DNA from: Cytospora piceicola | Lineage: Eukaryota > Ascomycota > Sordariomycetes > Diaporthales > Cytosporaceae | Length of the DNA stretch: 64,000 nucleotides | Assembly (NCBI GenBank): GCA_023375675.1 | Contig: JALQBC010000039.1 | Coordinates: 62,001 to 126,000 of the forward strand | Reading direction: 5' to 3' | Shown: positions 45,557 through 58,058 of the stretch, one piece after another | Position numbering within the stretch: the first letter of the stretch is position 1 | Layout of the letters: each line of letters opens with the position of its first letter | The notes under the pieces: generated by a model | Told to the model about the DNA's origin: nothing | Databases searched by the model: none | What the model saw: the letters and a program-made list of their open reading frames with translations, nothing else | Position numbers and translations under genes: made by a program

Positions 45557-46567
45557 TGTAGGTCCCTGTGGGCGGTACCTGGGTAGGTAGGTGCCAATGC
45601 AAATAGGTACTGTGGTACTGTGGTAGCTGGTAGAGTAGAGCTGCATCTACCGTACTCAGGTACCTACATACGGACCCTTATGGTACATACATACCTGCCC
45701 AGATCAATTTTTGGAACCGCCGTTGCTGAGCAACTTTTCGATACTTGCATGGCGCTGCAAGTAGACAGCCACTCACAGGCCGTTTCTGCCACAGATTCGA
45801 TTAAAGCCGGGGCAACCTTGGCACCAGCGACCCCCCCGTGCCAGGCGTGCCTGCCATTTACAGTGGCCCCCCTGGTTGTCTGTTTCCCTTCCGCTCCAGT
45901 CGACCCCAGTAAAGCGGTACATCTTGTACATCTGTACATCTGTATATCCATGCTTGCTCCATCCCAGCCTCCCTCCTCCTCCTCACCTCCTCCCACTTCT
46001 TCCAACTTATTATTTACCTTGATTAATTGTTGAGTGCCTCACTGTTTTCGAAGCTTTAATATACACGACCCGTACATACCACACGACGTTGTGTACGACG
46101 ACACCTTTACCAACATCACCAGTCAACAGATCGGTCATTAATATCCTTTTCGTGGGCGCATATTGCAGATCCACGTTGTCGAATCCATTTACAATCCATC
46201 TCCATCGAACATCGCACGACCCAGTTTACTCTAACATATCGGTGAACTTTACTCCTCCGGTCCGCTCCTCCACCGACAGATACCCATTGCTGCATCACAC
46301 GCGACCTTGACACTTGTGTCCCCCTCCTCACGCGCAAGCCCGACCGTTCAAACCCCCGCGGTTACAAGTTTGCATCCGGTTCATTGCAGTCACCACAACA
46401 CAAACCCACGTTGCTCTCTGTACACTGGTTGCAAGCGCTGGTCTGGTGCTGTGGGAAAGACAACCGACAAATTGTTTTCATATGTCGGATGTCTGACCTG
46501 ACTCTCTAATCCCGTTGAATGACTAGCTGCCACCACCGGCATCAACCCTTTATTGTGTTGATACGTC

Positions 46568-49246
46568 ATGGGTTTCCCTAATCCGCTGCGTTCGCGGCAC
46601 GGCCAAGGATCACATTTACCAGTCTACGAAAAAGCAACACGAGATCAATTGTCGTCCCAGGAGGACTACGACTCCGAAATCACAGACGATGAACGCGATG
46701 ACTCTTCGACCGATTCCTCGCCAAGTCGAGCTTCGAGGCGGACAACTTCGTCCTTGTCCTCCAAGACGAATATGCTCAAGAGAAAACTCAATGTCAATGC
46801 CAACTTGGCACCGCCAACAACTACCGCGAGTTTGCTGAGTCCTATACCGAGGCGAACCTTCACTCTCTCCCGTCGCACTCCCGGCTCCAGCCGCTACAGG
46901 CTCCCCAACAAGATAACACGTTTTCTCTGCGTTGGCCTCTTGATCGGCATAATATTCTTCATCTCTGCTCTATTCCACGCCGGCATAGCAGAAAACAAGA
47001 GGATATTGAAGGGCGAGTTCCCCACAAGACCCTCGGGTCCCAACACCTGGGAGTCTTTCAACTTCCTCACGCGGTATTACGGTGGAATCAGAACCCTGGT
47101 CCCCTTTGACCAAAACACCCCCCAGTACCCTAGACTAGTGGATGAGCTCCCTTACGACGACGCGGTGGTTGAGAAGGGGCCCGACTTCTACACAGGCGAG
47201 CACGAGCCTGTCGAGGGTAGCATGCTGCCCAAGAGCAAGGCATTTGCGACCGAGTACAACAACTCCGTGTTCGCCAAAGCCGACAGAGTAAACGAGTGCT
47301 ACTTGGATGCCGCGGAGACCATCAAGGTTCCCTACATTCGCTATTATGACGGCCGCCCAGCCGGTTTCCCACAGAATGTTCTGGGTTCGTACGAACTCCT
47401 CGATCTCCCCGAGGACATCTGCTTCGAACGTCACGGCAGATTTGGCCCGTATGGTTTCGGGTACTCCGTCCGAACGGGTGGCCTGGGCATCGGCGAGCAC
47501 GGAGACAAGGACGGTTCCGAGATTGTGTGGAAAGCAGGACAACAGATTGAATGGCGAAACGTCGACTGGGCGAAAATCCAGCGTCGATGCTACCAGTCTA
47601 ACGCCGAGCGCTACAAGCCCCTCACAGACAGAATCCACCCTCCCCGTGGCTTCTACATCAACCATAAGCTGGAGAATACGACGCTCTTTAGGAGAGAGGA
47701 TAGTCTGCCGGCAATCGGGGAGGCTCAGCTGCCTGGCGAGGCTGCGGATGCCGCTAGCCCTCCAAAAGAGGAACCCAAGGTCAAAGTCGACGAGGAAGCA
47801 TCCGAGAAGACAGCCGATGAGCTGTCGGCCAGTAAATTGTCGCGGACAGCTGTCGTTATTCGCTGCTGGGACGAGTATCCTTGGGGGGAAGAGGATGTCT
47901 TGTATCTGAGGTCGATCATCAGTGAGCTGGCTCTTGCATCTGGCGGGCGTTACGATGTCCATATGCTTGTTCAGGTCAAGAACGATGCGTTGCACCCAAT
48001 CTGGGCTGATGATGAGGTTTACCAGCAGAGAATCAAGGATACGGTGCCCGAGGAGCTGCAAAACATGGTCACCCTCTGGACTGAGACGCAAATGCTGTCT
48101 TTGTATCAGGGCGTTCATGACTTGTGGACGAGAGGACAAGACTTGCCTGTACATGGCGTGTACCGCGGGCTGCAAATGGCAATGCAGTATTTTGCATACA
48201 ACCATCCAGAGTACGATTACTTCTGGCAGTGGGAGATGGACATCCGTTACACTGGCCACTACCTCGACCTTTTCACCAAGATGGAGAATTGGGCTCAACA
48301 ACAGCCTAGAAAGGGCCTCTGGGAGCGCAACTCGCGGTTCTACCTACCAGCCGAGCACGGCACCTGGGAGGACTTCAAACAGATGGCGCGTGTGCAGACC
48401 GAGATGGGAGCCCCTGGCGCCGACAACGTATGGGACGGCCTCAAGAAGAAGCCACAGGAACTCTCTCGCTCCGAGAAAGCTATTTGGGGACCCGTTCGTC
48501 CGGTCGACGAGAACGACTGGTTTGAACCGGAGAACGATCCCGTCCCGCCACGGACGTACGAACACGACAAGTACCAGTGGGGCGTTGGCGAGCAAGCCGA
48601 CCTGATCACTCTTAACCCGATGTTCGACCCGGAGGGCACGACCTGGTTGCTTGCTGATGATATTACCGGATATAACGAGTCCGAAGGTATTGGCAAGCCA
48701 CCTCGTCGCGCTCAAATTATCACCGCGAGCCGCATGTCCCGCCGGTTGCTGCTCACCATGCACCGTGAGACGGCTTTCAAGAAGCACCACGCATTCCCCG
48801 AGATGTGGCCCGGAACGTTGGCGCTGCAGCACGGGTACAAGGCCGTGTACGTCCCCCACCCGCTATATGTGGATCGTGAGTGGCCTACGCAGTACATGGC
48901 GCAGGTGTACAACGGCGGGAAGAACGGGGCCACTGGTGGCTCCAGGACATCCGTTTTCGGCCAGAGGGAGCACAATCTCCAAGGCCTGACGTGGTTCTAC
49001 AACAGCGGGTTCGCGCCTAACTTGTACCGCCGCTGGTTGGGGCTCAAGGTCAACAACGACGGCGGCGAGGAGTTTGAACTTGTTAGGGACATGAGCAAGA
49101 ACGAGAGTACGGTGGGCACGATGAGGGGCGGAGAGGGACGGATGTGTCTCCCGCCTATGTTGCTGCATCCCATCAAAGGGGTCGACCTGCCGGTGGAGCA
49201 GGACCCTGTGGAAGAGGAGGTTGTTGAAAGTGATCCCAGTGCATGA
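46568..49246 (+). CDS. DUF3405 type II membrane protein, possible glycosyltransferase-like
   Basis: Single exon, 892 aa, among the longest genes here. A Ser/Asp/Arg-rich cytoplasmic N terminus of about 115 residues precedes one transmembrane helix (about 118-140: TRFLCVGLLIGIIFFISALF). A long lumenal part then carries the DUF3405 blocks: TRTAVVIRCWDEYPWGEEDVLYLRSIISEL, VHMLVQVKND, HGVYRGLQMAMQYFAYNHPEYDYFWQWEMDIRYTGHYLDLF, GEQADLITLNPMFDPEGTTW, FKKHHAFPEMWPGTLALQHGYKAVYVPHPLYVDREWP. The FWQWEMDIR segment sits where GT-A glycosyltransferases have their DXD motif, so a Golgi/ER glycosyltransferase role is reasonable but unproven. Conserved across filamentous ascomycetes. The insert rich in Glu/Lys/Ala at about 385-425 is low complexity. 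Confidence 0.9.
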   Translation: MGFPNPLRSRHGQGSHLPVYEKATRDQLSSQEDYDSEITDDERDDSSTDSSPSRASRRTTSSLSSKTNMLKRKLNVNANLAPPTTTASLLSPIPRRTFTLSRRTPGSSRYRLPNKITRFLCVGLLIGIIFFISALFHAGIAENKRILKGEFPTRPSGPNTWESFNFLTRYYGGIRTLVPFDQNTPQYPRLVDELPYDDAVVEKGPDFYTGEHEPVEGSMLPKSKAFATEYNNSVFAKADRVNECYLDAAETIKVPYIRYYDGRPAGFPQNVLGSYELLDLPEDICFERHGRFGPYGFGYSVRTGGLGIGEHGDKDGSEIVWKAGQQIEWRNVDWAKIQRRCYQSNAERYKPLTDRIHPPRGFYINHKLENTTLFRREDSLPAIGEAQLPGEAADAASPPKEEPKVKVDEEASEKTADELSASKLSRTAVVIRCWDEYPWGEEDVLYLRSIISELALASGGRYDVHMLVQVKNDALHPIWADDEVYQQRIKDTVPEELQNMVTLWTETQMLSLYQGVHDLWTRGQDLPVHGVYRGLQMAMQYFAYNHPEYDYFWQWEMDIRYTGHYLDLFTKMENWAQQQPRKGLWERNSRFYLPAEHGTWEDFKQMARVQTEMGAPGADNVWDGLKKKPQELSRSEKAIWGPVRPVDENDWFEPENDPVPPRTYEHDKYQWGVGEQADLITLNPMFDPEGTTWLLADDITGYNESEGIGKPPRRAQIITASRMSRRLLLTMHRETAFKKHHAFPEMWPGTLALQHGYKAVYVPHPLYVDREWPTQYMAQVYNGGKNGATGGSRTSVFGQREHNLQGLTWFYNSGFAPNLYRRWLGLKVNNDGGEEFELVRDMSKNESTVGTMRGGEGRMCLPPMLLHPIKGVDLPVEQDPVEEEVVESDPSA

Positions 49247-50626
49247 GCATGATGAAGGGGATGCGCATATTATATACTTAGCAGAAGTCAGCATGGGCGA
49301 CAGTGCTGTGCTTACTTCCACATAAGGGTTGCACAATGGGGGGCCCGGGCAAATCATACATCGCCCGCGAGGCTGTATCACACAGCTCTGAAGTAAGCGT
49401 TATCAAGGAGGATCCGACAAGTCGTTCTTGGAGTCGAGTCGGGTCGGCTACATCAGTCGGACTCCGGATTTGGCTTACGACACATCAGGAAGAATGCCAT
49501 CACACCCGCACGAGGCAGGCAGGCAGGAGAAACGATTTCGGGTGCAATCTTTTGCCATTTCTGGCTGATTGCTTTGCCTGTCACTCAGTGCTTGGATGGT
49601 TCTTCCACTTGACGTGGCTGTTTTGTACCCATTGTACTTTTATGACGCTTTTCTTCGTTAGAGAAAGCGCTGCAACCATGTACAGATACGGGAGGGACGG
49701 AGGATATGGGCGTGGTAATATCTTTACGCGTTTATATAGGTTGCACTGCTGGCCCCAGTGCTTTAATGATCAGTGATGAATGACTACAGATAAACATGAC
49801 TATACCTTTGTGTTGATTTTATGATTACATGTATTTTGTAAATTGACTTCGAAATGGCGTCGCCAATACGTTAATATTAACCTGGTCTGGCTTTGATCGT
49901 GTCTGATGCTGGAATATTGGTTATCATAAAGCATATACGCGTACGCCCCAAAATTGTCTTCACGTGTATTTGGGTACTAGGTAGATTCTCTGCGTACATC
50001 TTGATTTCGGCTCCTTTAGCTTTCGCAAGTCGCCTGGTTACAGCCACCTTCTGTGTAATACGGCATGATGAAAGTACTTGATTCATATATGAATGGCGTG
50101 GTGACGTATAAAAGCGCCGCTACGAGTCTCAAGAGCACGATGATGCTCTCTACATTTACCAAGATGGCATGGATGTCTAGTGACATGGAGTTGTGACTGC
50201 CCAGTGCTTATTCTGCTCATGGGCCCAGGCGGAGTCGATACATGGGCAAAGATCCACTAATTCGAGCGATAAGTTGACTTGATAGTAACTCCGGCTAATG
50301 CTGTTCCTATGTGAATCATTTCCGTATGTAACTGGGCATAGTAATGCCGAGCTATTAGAAGATGGAGATACCAGGTGAGCTCCGTGTTATCACCTTGGTT
50401 GGAGATGAGACCAAAGAGACTGGCTGCGTTCTTCAGCCTTTCCATATGTACATAACGTACACAAAGTCGCAATATCTGCCACATTCTCTCACTCAGTATG
50501 CTTTGAGAATAGAGGAAGCATCGAGTGCCGGTTCTTGGTCAGGATATTGAAAACAGAGCCCGCTTGTATTCATAAAGTAATCCTTGCCACAATCATTACA
50601 CCTTTTTGACTTCACGTCCTCCTGAA
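49247..50626. other. Convergent intergenic region
   Basis: No gene seen between the DUF3405 gene and EMP24, which point toward each other. Sequence is AT-richer around 49780-49900. Confidence 0.5.
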
Positions 50627-51385
50627 TTATATCACCCTCTTCACCTCGAAGAACCTCCGCAGCCACCAGACCTGGAAGACGGATTCCCCAATGACAACAC
50701 TGAGGATGAAGATGTTCCACCACTTCACACGGCTGTTGGTGCTCTCTGCGGTGTTGCGGTGGGTGCGCTCGCGAACTACAATGTACGATTGCTCGTCCTT
50801 GACCTGGGAGAGGACATCGGACAGTTTGCGGACTATATCGTAAGTCAGCCAAGTCCAAAATCCGTTGTAAGTTATGTTCGTACCTTCGGACTCCAGAGGA
50901 TCTTGTGCTGCCTCCGACTCAGAAACGTAGACAATCCCGTGGACGTTGAAGGAGACCTCCTTGCTGGAAGAGCCCCAGTGCTCATTGCCGAAGCAGTAGA
51001 GGTATTTGCCGTCGAACTTGGCTTCGAAGGAGTGGTCGCCGTTGGAGGTCGACTTCTCGTTCACTTCGAACTGGCCGTTGGGGTTGGTAATCTGTGGATA
51101 TCGGGGCGTTGCGTCAGCCATTTGAACACCCACGTGCTCTCCCCTCCATCGTTGCGCTTAGACCGTAGGCTGGTCAGGTTTACGTACCCAGAAGTCAATC
51201 TCCAGGTTTCCGGCGCCGCCAAACTCCCTGTCGCCGACCTGGAACGACACGGTCATCTTGTCATCTCGGTGGAGCATCTCATGGAAGCATTCCCGGCCGT
51301 GGGCGGGCAGCTGGATGTTGTGGGCTATGGCGGAGGTGAAGAGCCCAGCTGCGAGGAGCAGCGAAGATGCCGAGAAGAACTGCAT
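50627..51385 (-). CDS. EMP24: p24 family cargo receptor Emp24
   Basis: Type I membrane protein of COPII/COPI vesicles that sorts GPI-anchored and other cargo between ER and Golgi. Three exons: 51188-51385, 50884-51091 and 50627-50832, joined in frame to 203 aa, exactly the length of yeast Emp24. A signal peptide (MQFFSASSLLLAAGLFTSAIA) is followed by a GOLD domain with HNIQLPAHGRECFHEML and the second cysteine in YLYCFGNEHWGSSSKEVSFNVHGIVYV. A coiled coil comes next, containing VRKLSDVLSQVKDEQSYIVVRERTHRNTAESTNSRVKWW. A single transmembrane helix leads to the tail LRRFFEVKRVI, with FF and dibasic transport signals. The second intron is only 51 nt. Divergent from ARF1. Confidence 0.96.
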
Positions 51386-53486
<2,101 letters not shown>

Positions 53487-54988
53487 ACTGCCACGGACAA
53501 GGGTTTATCCCTCGACAGTCTGGATTCGGTTGTGCTTCGCAAATTAATCTCAACAACGCAATCGAATGGCTACCAGGACATTGATCCAGAACATATCGCA
53601 TCTCACGGTGATCATGAACAAAACGAGTAAAGCCGCTAATAGGGGCATGAGATTGAGGATGGGTTTCGCGCGCTTGGTCTTTTTGCGGAAAGAAAGGCGG
53701 GAAAAGGGGCGCATACGGGGCTATGGATCTTTGTACGATTTGAGGAAATGATTCTGAGCTTTTCCCAAAACGCGTCACGGTCCCCCTTTACGTCTACAGC
53801 ATTTTGTTAAGGGGAAGGAGTGGGTTATGAATCGAAACGGAAGACTTCTACATAATGGTGTCTGGTCTTTCTGTCCTCGCCGTCTCTCGGGCCTTAGATA
53901 CGCACGTGGGGGAGAAGGAAGAATTATTGGCGCACCCTTTGCATCACCTCTTCCCGGTCTCTCTGCCTTTCTTAATACGCAGAGCAGGAGTCTTCTTGTT
54001 GTCGTCGTTGTTCTACATAGACTGATTTATTGCTCTTCACCATCTCCCCTGTGACTCTTTGGTTGTTTGAGTGGTCCGTCGTTTCTATACAAAACATATT
54101 TCTATTCTTTCAACCTGCCTTCTATCAGTATCAGCAGCTTTCCATTTCTACACACGACAATGCCAAAGCCTATGCGGGACCTGGTTGCCTTGATCAGGGC
54201 TGAGAACGAGCCGGCTCACCCTCCGCATAAGCAATCACCACATTTGGAATTAACCCAGAAGCTAAAGCGAGGCCCTCCCTTCGACCTTTGCGCGTCAGTA
54301 TTTAACCGGGATCCGGAATACTGGCCCGGAACCAACAACAGCCTTTTGTTTTCTTTTCATCTTGTTCTTTGCCACTTGATTCCTGACTACATACATGCCT
54401 AGTGTCGATGGGGACAAAGCAGCTTTGACCCATCCGCCTACTCATCCGATCTATATAGGTATCCCGTAAGCTTGGACATAGAAAGAGTATTTGGAATATC
54501 TCCCCCACGAGTAGGTGGACGATATTACTGCGTACGGGAGTGACATTGAGTAAAAATAATCACTCTCCGCAGGCAATTACCTGCCACGCAGAAGTTGATG
54601 ACACGTTTTGTGTTGGCTCGCAGATCAGGGTCTTCGACATAGGAATGTTGGTGATTGATACGCACAGGCCTCAAGTAGGATGGAGGATCTGTTGCCGCTA
54701 GATTCTGATCGACAATTGCAAAATGTGGTCCTTCACGGTTCGCCTGCAGGGGCGCTTCAGCCTCACAGACAGATGGGGTAATGTTCTGGATATTGGACCG
54801 AGTCTCTAATGTTTTTTGGTGATATGGTAACTCGAATCTAGCCGTTGTTGGTATCATGAGAAGAGAGTGAAGCATATCTACAGAGGGAAAAGAAAAATGT
54901 AAATGCCACCCGTAAAGTTTTGCCCAAAAGCCCATCCCGATCCCAAACGCCAGTCATTGCTCATCATGACGCCCTCTCAACTCATCAC
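53487..54988. other. Intergenic between ARF1 and HSP78
   Basis: No confident gene; the two genes converge here. One small doubtful frame (54160-54402) is listed separately. Nothing else is seen. Confidence 0.5.
54160..54402 (+). CDS. Possible small protein, 80 aa, doubtful
   Basis: Opens with an ATG in a good fungal context (GACAATGC) after a CT-rich stretch that resembles a promoter. The sequence begins MPKPMRDLVALIRAEN and ends with a hydrophobic stretch (NSLLFSFHLVLCHLIPDYI). No family is recognised. It could be a real small gene, an incomplete first exon, or chance. Confidence 0.2.
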   Translation: MPKPMRDLVALIRAENEPAHPPHKQSPHLELTQKLKRGPPFDLCASVFNRDPEYWPGTNNSLLFSFHLVLCHLIPDYIHA

Positions 54989-57400
54989 TCAGTCGCCGCT
55001 GTCCTTCGCCCTCACCTCCAGCGCGTCCCCCTTGTCGTTGATAAACACCTCAGCCGTGTCACCCATCTTCATCTCGCCGCGGATGATCTTGTCCGCGAGC
55101 TTGTTCCCGATCTGGTGCGTGATCAGCCTGTTCAGCGGCCTGGCGCCGTACTTGGGGTCGTACCCCGTGTCGGCGAGCCACCTCCTCACCTCGTCGGGCA
55201 CGTCGAGCGTGATGCGCCGGTCGACGAGGCGCGCCTGCAGCTCCCCGAGGCGGATGTCGACGATGTCGCGCAGGGCGTCGCGCGACAGCCGCTTGAAGAT
55301 GATGAACTCGTCGATCCGGTTGAGGAACTCGGGCGGGTAGTTCTCGCCGACGACGTCCATGACGGCCTTCTTGCTCTCGGGCGCCACGTCGCCCGCCTCG
55401 GTCTCCTTGTACTCGTGGGTCGGGCTGGCGCCCACGAGGATGTCCGCGCCCAGGTTCGAGGTCATCACGATGATGGTGTTCCGGAAGTCGACCTTGTGGC
55501 CCTGCGCGTCCGTGAGGTAGCCCTCGTCCAGGACCTGCAGCAGCAGGGCCGAGATGTCCCGGTGGGCCTTCTCGAACTCGTCGAAGAGGAGGACCGCGTA
55601 GGGCTTCCGCCGGACAGCCTCAGTCAGCTGACCCTGATCTTCATACCCAACGTATCCCGAGGGCGCGCCGATGAGCCGCGAGATGGTGTGCTTCTCCTGG
55701 AACTCGGACATGTCGAAGCGGACGACGGCCGACTCGGTCGAGAACAGGAAGCCCGCGAGCTTCTTGCACAGCTCCGTCTTGCCGACGCCCGTGGGGCCCA
55801 GGAAGAAGAAGGACGCGAGGGGCCGGTCCTCGCCCGAGAGGCCGGCCCGCTGCATGCGCACCGCGTTGGCGACGGCCCGGAGCGCCTCGTCCTGGCCCTT
55901 GACGGCCTGCCGCAGCGTGTCCTCCATGTGCACGAGCTTCTCGATGTGGCCCGAGGTGAGCTTGGACACGGGGATGCCGGTGATGCGGGCGACGACCTGG
56001 GCGATGTCGTCGGGCGTGACGCTGTCGTGGATGAGGGTGCCGTCCGTCTTGGGCTGCTCGCCCTCCCTGGGCAGCCTCTGCTCGAGCGCCGGGATGACGC
56101 TGTACCGGAGCTCCGAGGCGCGCCCGAAGTTGCCCTCCCTCTGGGCCATGTCCAGCTCGACCTTGGCCTTGTCGAGGTCCGCCTGCGTGTTCTTGATGGC
56201 CTCGAGCTCGCCCCGCTCCTTCTCCCAGAGCCCGTTGAGCGTTCCGACCTCGTCCTGGAGCTTCTTGAGGTCGCCCTCTAGCTTCTCCCTGCGCTCCTTA
56301 CTCGCGACGTCTGTCTCTTTCCGCAGGCTTTCCAGCTCGATCTGGATGGTCATGATCTTCTGGTCGAGCCTCATGATGTCTTCCGGCTTGCTCTCCTGCT
56401 GCAGTCGCAGGGAACTCGCGGCCTCGTCCATCAGATCGATAGCCTTGTCCGGGAGGAACCTGTCCGTGATGTACCGATTCGAATGTGTAGCCGCAGCAAC
56501 CAAAGCTCCATCCGTGATCCGCACACCGTGGTGAACCTCGTACTTGTCCTTGATACCACGTAGAATACTTATAGTATCCTCGACCGTCGGCTCGTTGACC
56601 AGAATAGGCTGGAAACGACGGGCCAGCGCGACGTCCTTCTCGATCAGTCGGTACTCGTTCAGGGTGGTGGCACCGCAGCACTGCAACTCTCCCCGCGAGA
56701 GGGCCGGCTTCAGCAGGTTGGACGCATCAATCGAGCCCTCGGCCTTGCCCAGCCCAAGCAAGGTGTGTAACTCGTCGATAAAGAGGATGACGTGGCCCTC
56801 GGCCTGCTCGACCTCGGTGAGCACCTTCTTCAGCCTCTCCTCGAAGTCGCCCCGGAACTTGGCGCCGGCGATGAGGCTGCCCAGGTCGAGCGAGACGACG
56901 CGCTTGTCCTTGACCGACTCGGGGACGTCGCCCCGCACGATGCGCAGGGCGAGGCCCTCGAGGATGGCCGTCTTGCCCGTGCCGGCCTGGCCGATCAGCA
57001 CCGGGTTGTTCTTGGTCCGCCGCGAGAGCACCTGGATGGTCCGCTGGATCTCGGCGTCCCGGCCGATGACCGGGTCCAGCCTGCCCTCCCTGGCCCGCGC
57101 CGTGAGGTCGACGCCGTACTGCTCCAGCGCGGGCTTCTCCTCCTCGCCGCCCCCCATGTCCATCCTGTGGGTTCCGCCTGGGGGGTGGGGCCGGCCGTTG
57201 GCATAGTGTCGTCGGGTCGAGGAGGCGGCGGGGAGCGTTGCTCGTAGGGACGGGGCGGTCTTTGGTCGTGCTGTTGCTGTTAGAGGCGACCCGGTGGTGA
57301 TTGGCCGGAGAGATGCTGCTGCTCTGGTAGTGATTCGGGTTGTGGCCGGCGCATTTGCGATGCGCCGGGTGGACGAAAGTAGTTGTCTCCGCGTTAACAT
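54989..57400 (-). CDS. HSP78: Mitochondrial Hsp78 (ClpB-type disaggregase)
   Basis: AAA+ chaperone of the mitochondrial matrix that rescues aggregated proteins with Hsp70. Single exon, 803 aa (yeast Hsp78 is 811). The start at 57400 begins a Arg/Ser/Thr/Ala-rich presequence of about 65 residues, ending near [10 protein letters not shown]; the earlier frame upstream of this ATG is not coding. The ClpB N domain is absent, as in Hsp78. NBD1 has GQAGTGKT (137-144) and [13 protein letters not shown]; the middle coiled coil (about 370-490) is Glu/Lys/Leu-rich. NBD2 has GPTGVGKT (about 535-542), [11 protein letters not shown] and TSNLGA, then sensor-2 GARPLNR. Heat-shock-element-like GAA/TTC units lie about 180 bp upstream. 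Confidence 0.97.
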   Translation of the reverse strand: MLTRRQLLSSTRRIANAPATTRITTRAAASLRPITTGSPLTATARPKTAPSLRATLPAASSTRRHYANGRPHPPGGTHRMDMGGGEEEKPALEQYGVDLTARAREGRLDPVIGRDAEIQRTIQVLSRRTKNNPVLIGQAGTGKTAILEGLALRIVRGDVPESVKDKRVVSLDLGSLIAGAKFRGDFEERLKKVLTEVEQAEGHVILFIDELHTLLGLGKAEGSIDASNLLKPALSRGELQCCGATTLNEYRLIEKDVALARRFQPILVNEPTVEDTISILRGIKDKYEVHHGVRITDGALVAAATHSNRYITDRFLPDKAIDLMDEAASSLRLQQESKPEDIMRLDQKIMTIQIELESLRKETDVASKERREKLEGDLKKLQDEVGTLNGLWEKERGELEAIKNTQADLDKAKVELDMAQREGNFGRASELRYSVIPALEQRLPREGEQPKTDGTLIHDSVTPDDIAQVVARITGIPVSKLTSGHIEKLVHMEDTLRQAVKGQDEALRAVANAVRMQRAGLSGEDRPLASFFFLGPTGVGKTELCKKLAGFLFSTESAVVRFDMSEFQEKHTISRLIGAPSGYVGYEDQGQLTEAVRRKPYAVLLFDEFEKAHRDISALLLQVLDEGYLTDAQGHKVDFRNTIIVMTSNLGADILVGASPTHEYKETEAGDVAPESKKAVMDVVGENYPPEFLNRIDEFIIFKRLSRDALRDIVDIRLGELQARLVDRRITLDVPDEVRRWLADTGYDPKYGARPLNRLITHQIGNKLADKIIRGEMKMGDTAEVFINDKGDALEVRAKDSGD

Positions 57401-58058
57401 GGTGAAGAAGATGTTGTGTGGAATGCTTGTTGTAGAAAAGGAGTGGACAATTAGTGAAGGTGACACATTATATTTGAAGGAAATACTGGAAACCCGGTGG
57501 ACCCTTGGAACAGTCTCGACGTGCGGTGTGGCTGCGATTATGACGCCGACGAGTCTCGCCATCTCGACATCTCGAGAAGCTTCGAGCTTCAAATTCCAGA
57601 TCCCTGTCGGCTCCTTATCGATAAGGACACAATTGACATATGATGATGCTTCTTTCAATACACCTCACTAGATTTCGTCTGGTTTTGTGGTATGGACGTA
57701 TAATATTTCCATGATTATCAACACATGCACGTCTCTGCTACACTCGACTCAACCCGTTTGCGAAACAAGGTACTTATAGTTGGATGTGCCATAAGTACTA
57801 AGGTTCCTGCTTTACATAGTAGCTTGGCTTCTACGTCTCATGCTTCGTGTGAATTACGGTAGAGCATTGATGATGGCCACGTTACGACATGTTGAGCTCG
57901 ATGTTTTCCCAGGTCCATATATGCAGACTTGTGAGCTCCAGTATTGGCATTATTTTCGATGGTCCTGATAATATTAAGTGGACCTCTAACGCGTACAGCT
58001 GTCTCGCCCTCCCTCATCCTTGCCTTTTCCTATTCCTCACGATGAGATTAAGCCCTCA
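57401..58058. other. Region upstream of HSP78, downstream of permease
   Basis: No gene seen. It includes the HSP78 promoter and the 3' side of the permease gene, which ends at 58059 on the same strand. Confidence 0.5.
57575..57596. promoter_or_regulatory. Heat-shock-element-like sequence upstream of HSP78
   Basis: Contains GAAGCTTC, the core inverted nGAAnnTTCn pair of a heat shock element, followed by two more TTC units (57588-57590, 57594-57596) with imperfect spacing, about 175 bp before the HSP78 start codon. The position and target gene fit Hsf1 control; this is inference from the consensus. Confidence 0.4.

Larger units (their letters stand above)
42470..46567. other. Gene-poor gap of 4.1 kb
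   Basis: No confident gene. It contains a GA microsatellite at 42759-42787, an orphan open frame at 43609-44136, and many TACCTAGGTA palindromes from 44170 to 45560. The last part, 46000-46567, is CT-rich and is probably the long promoter/leader of the DUF3405 gene. Confidence 0.5.

Noticed and set aside
54989..57658. Longer HSP78 starting upstream of 57400
   Set aside because: The upstream residues do not resemble a presequence and run through the promoter; the ATG at 57400 begins a typical mitochondrial presequence.
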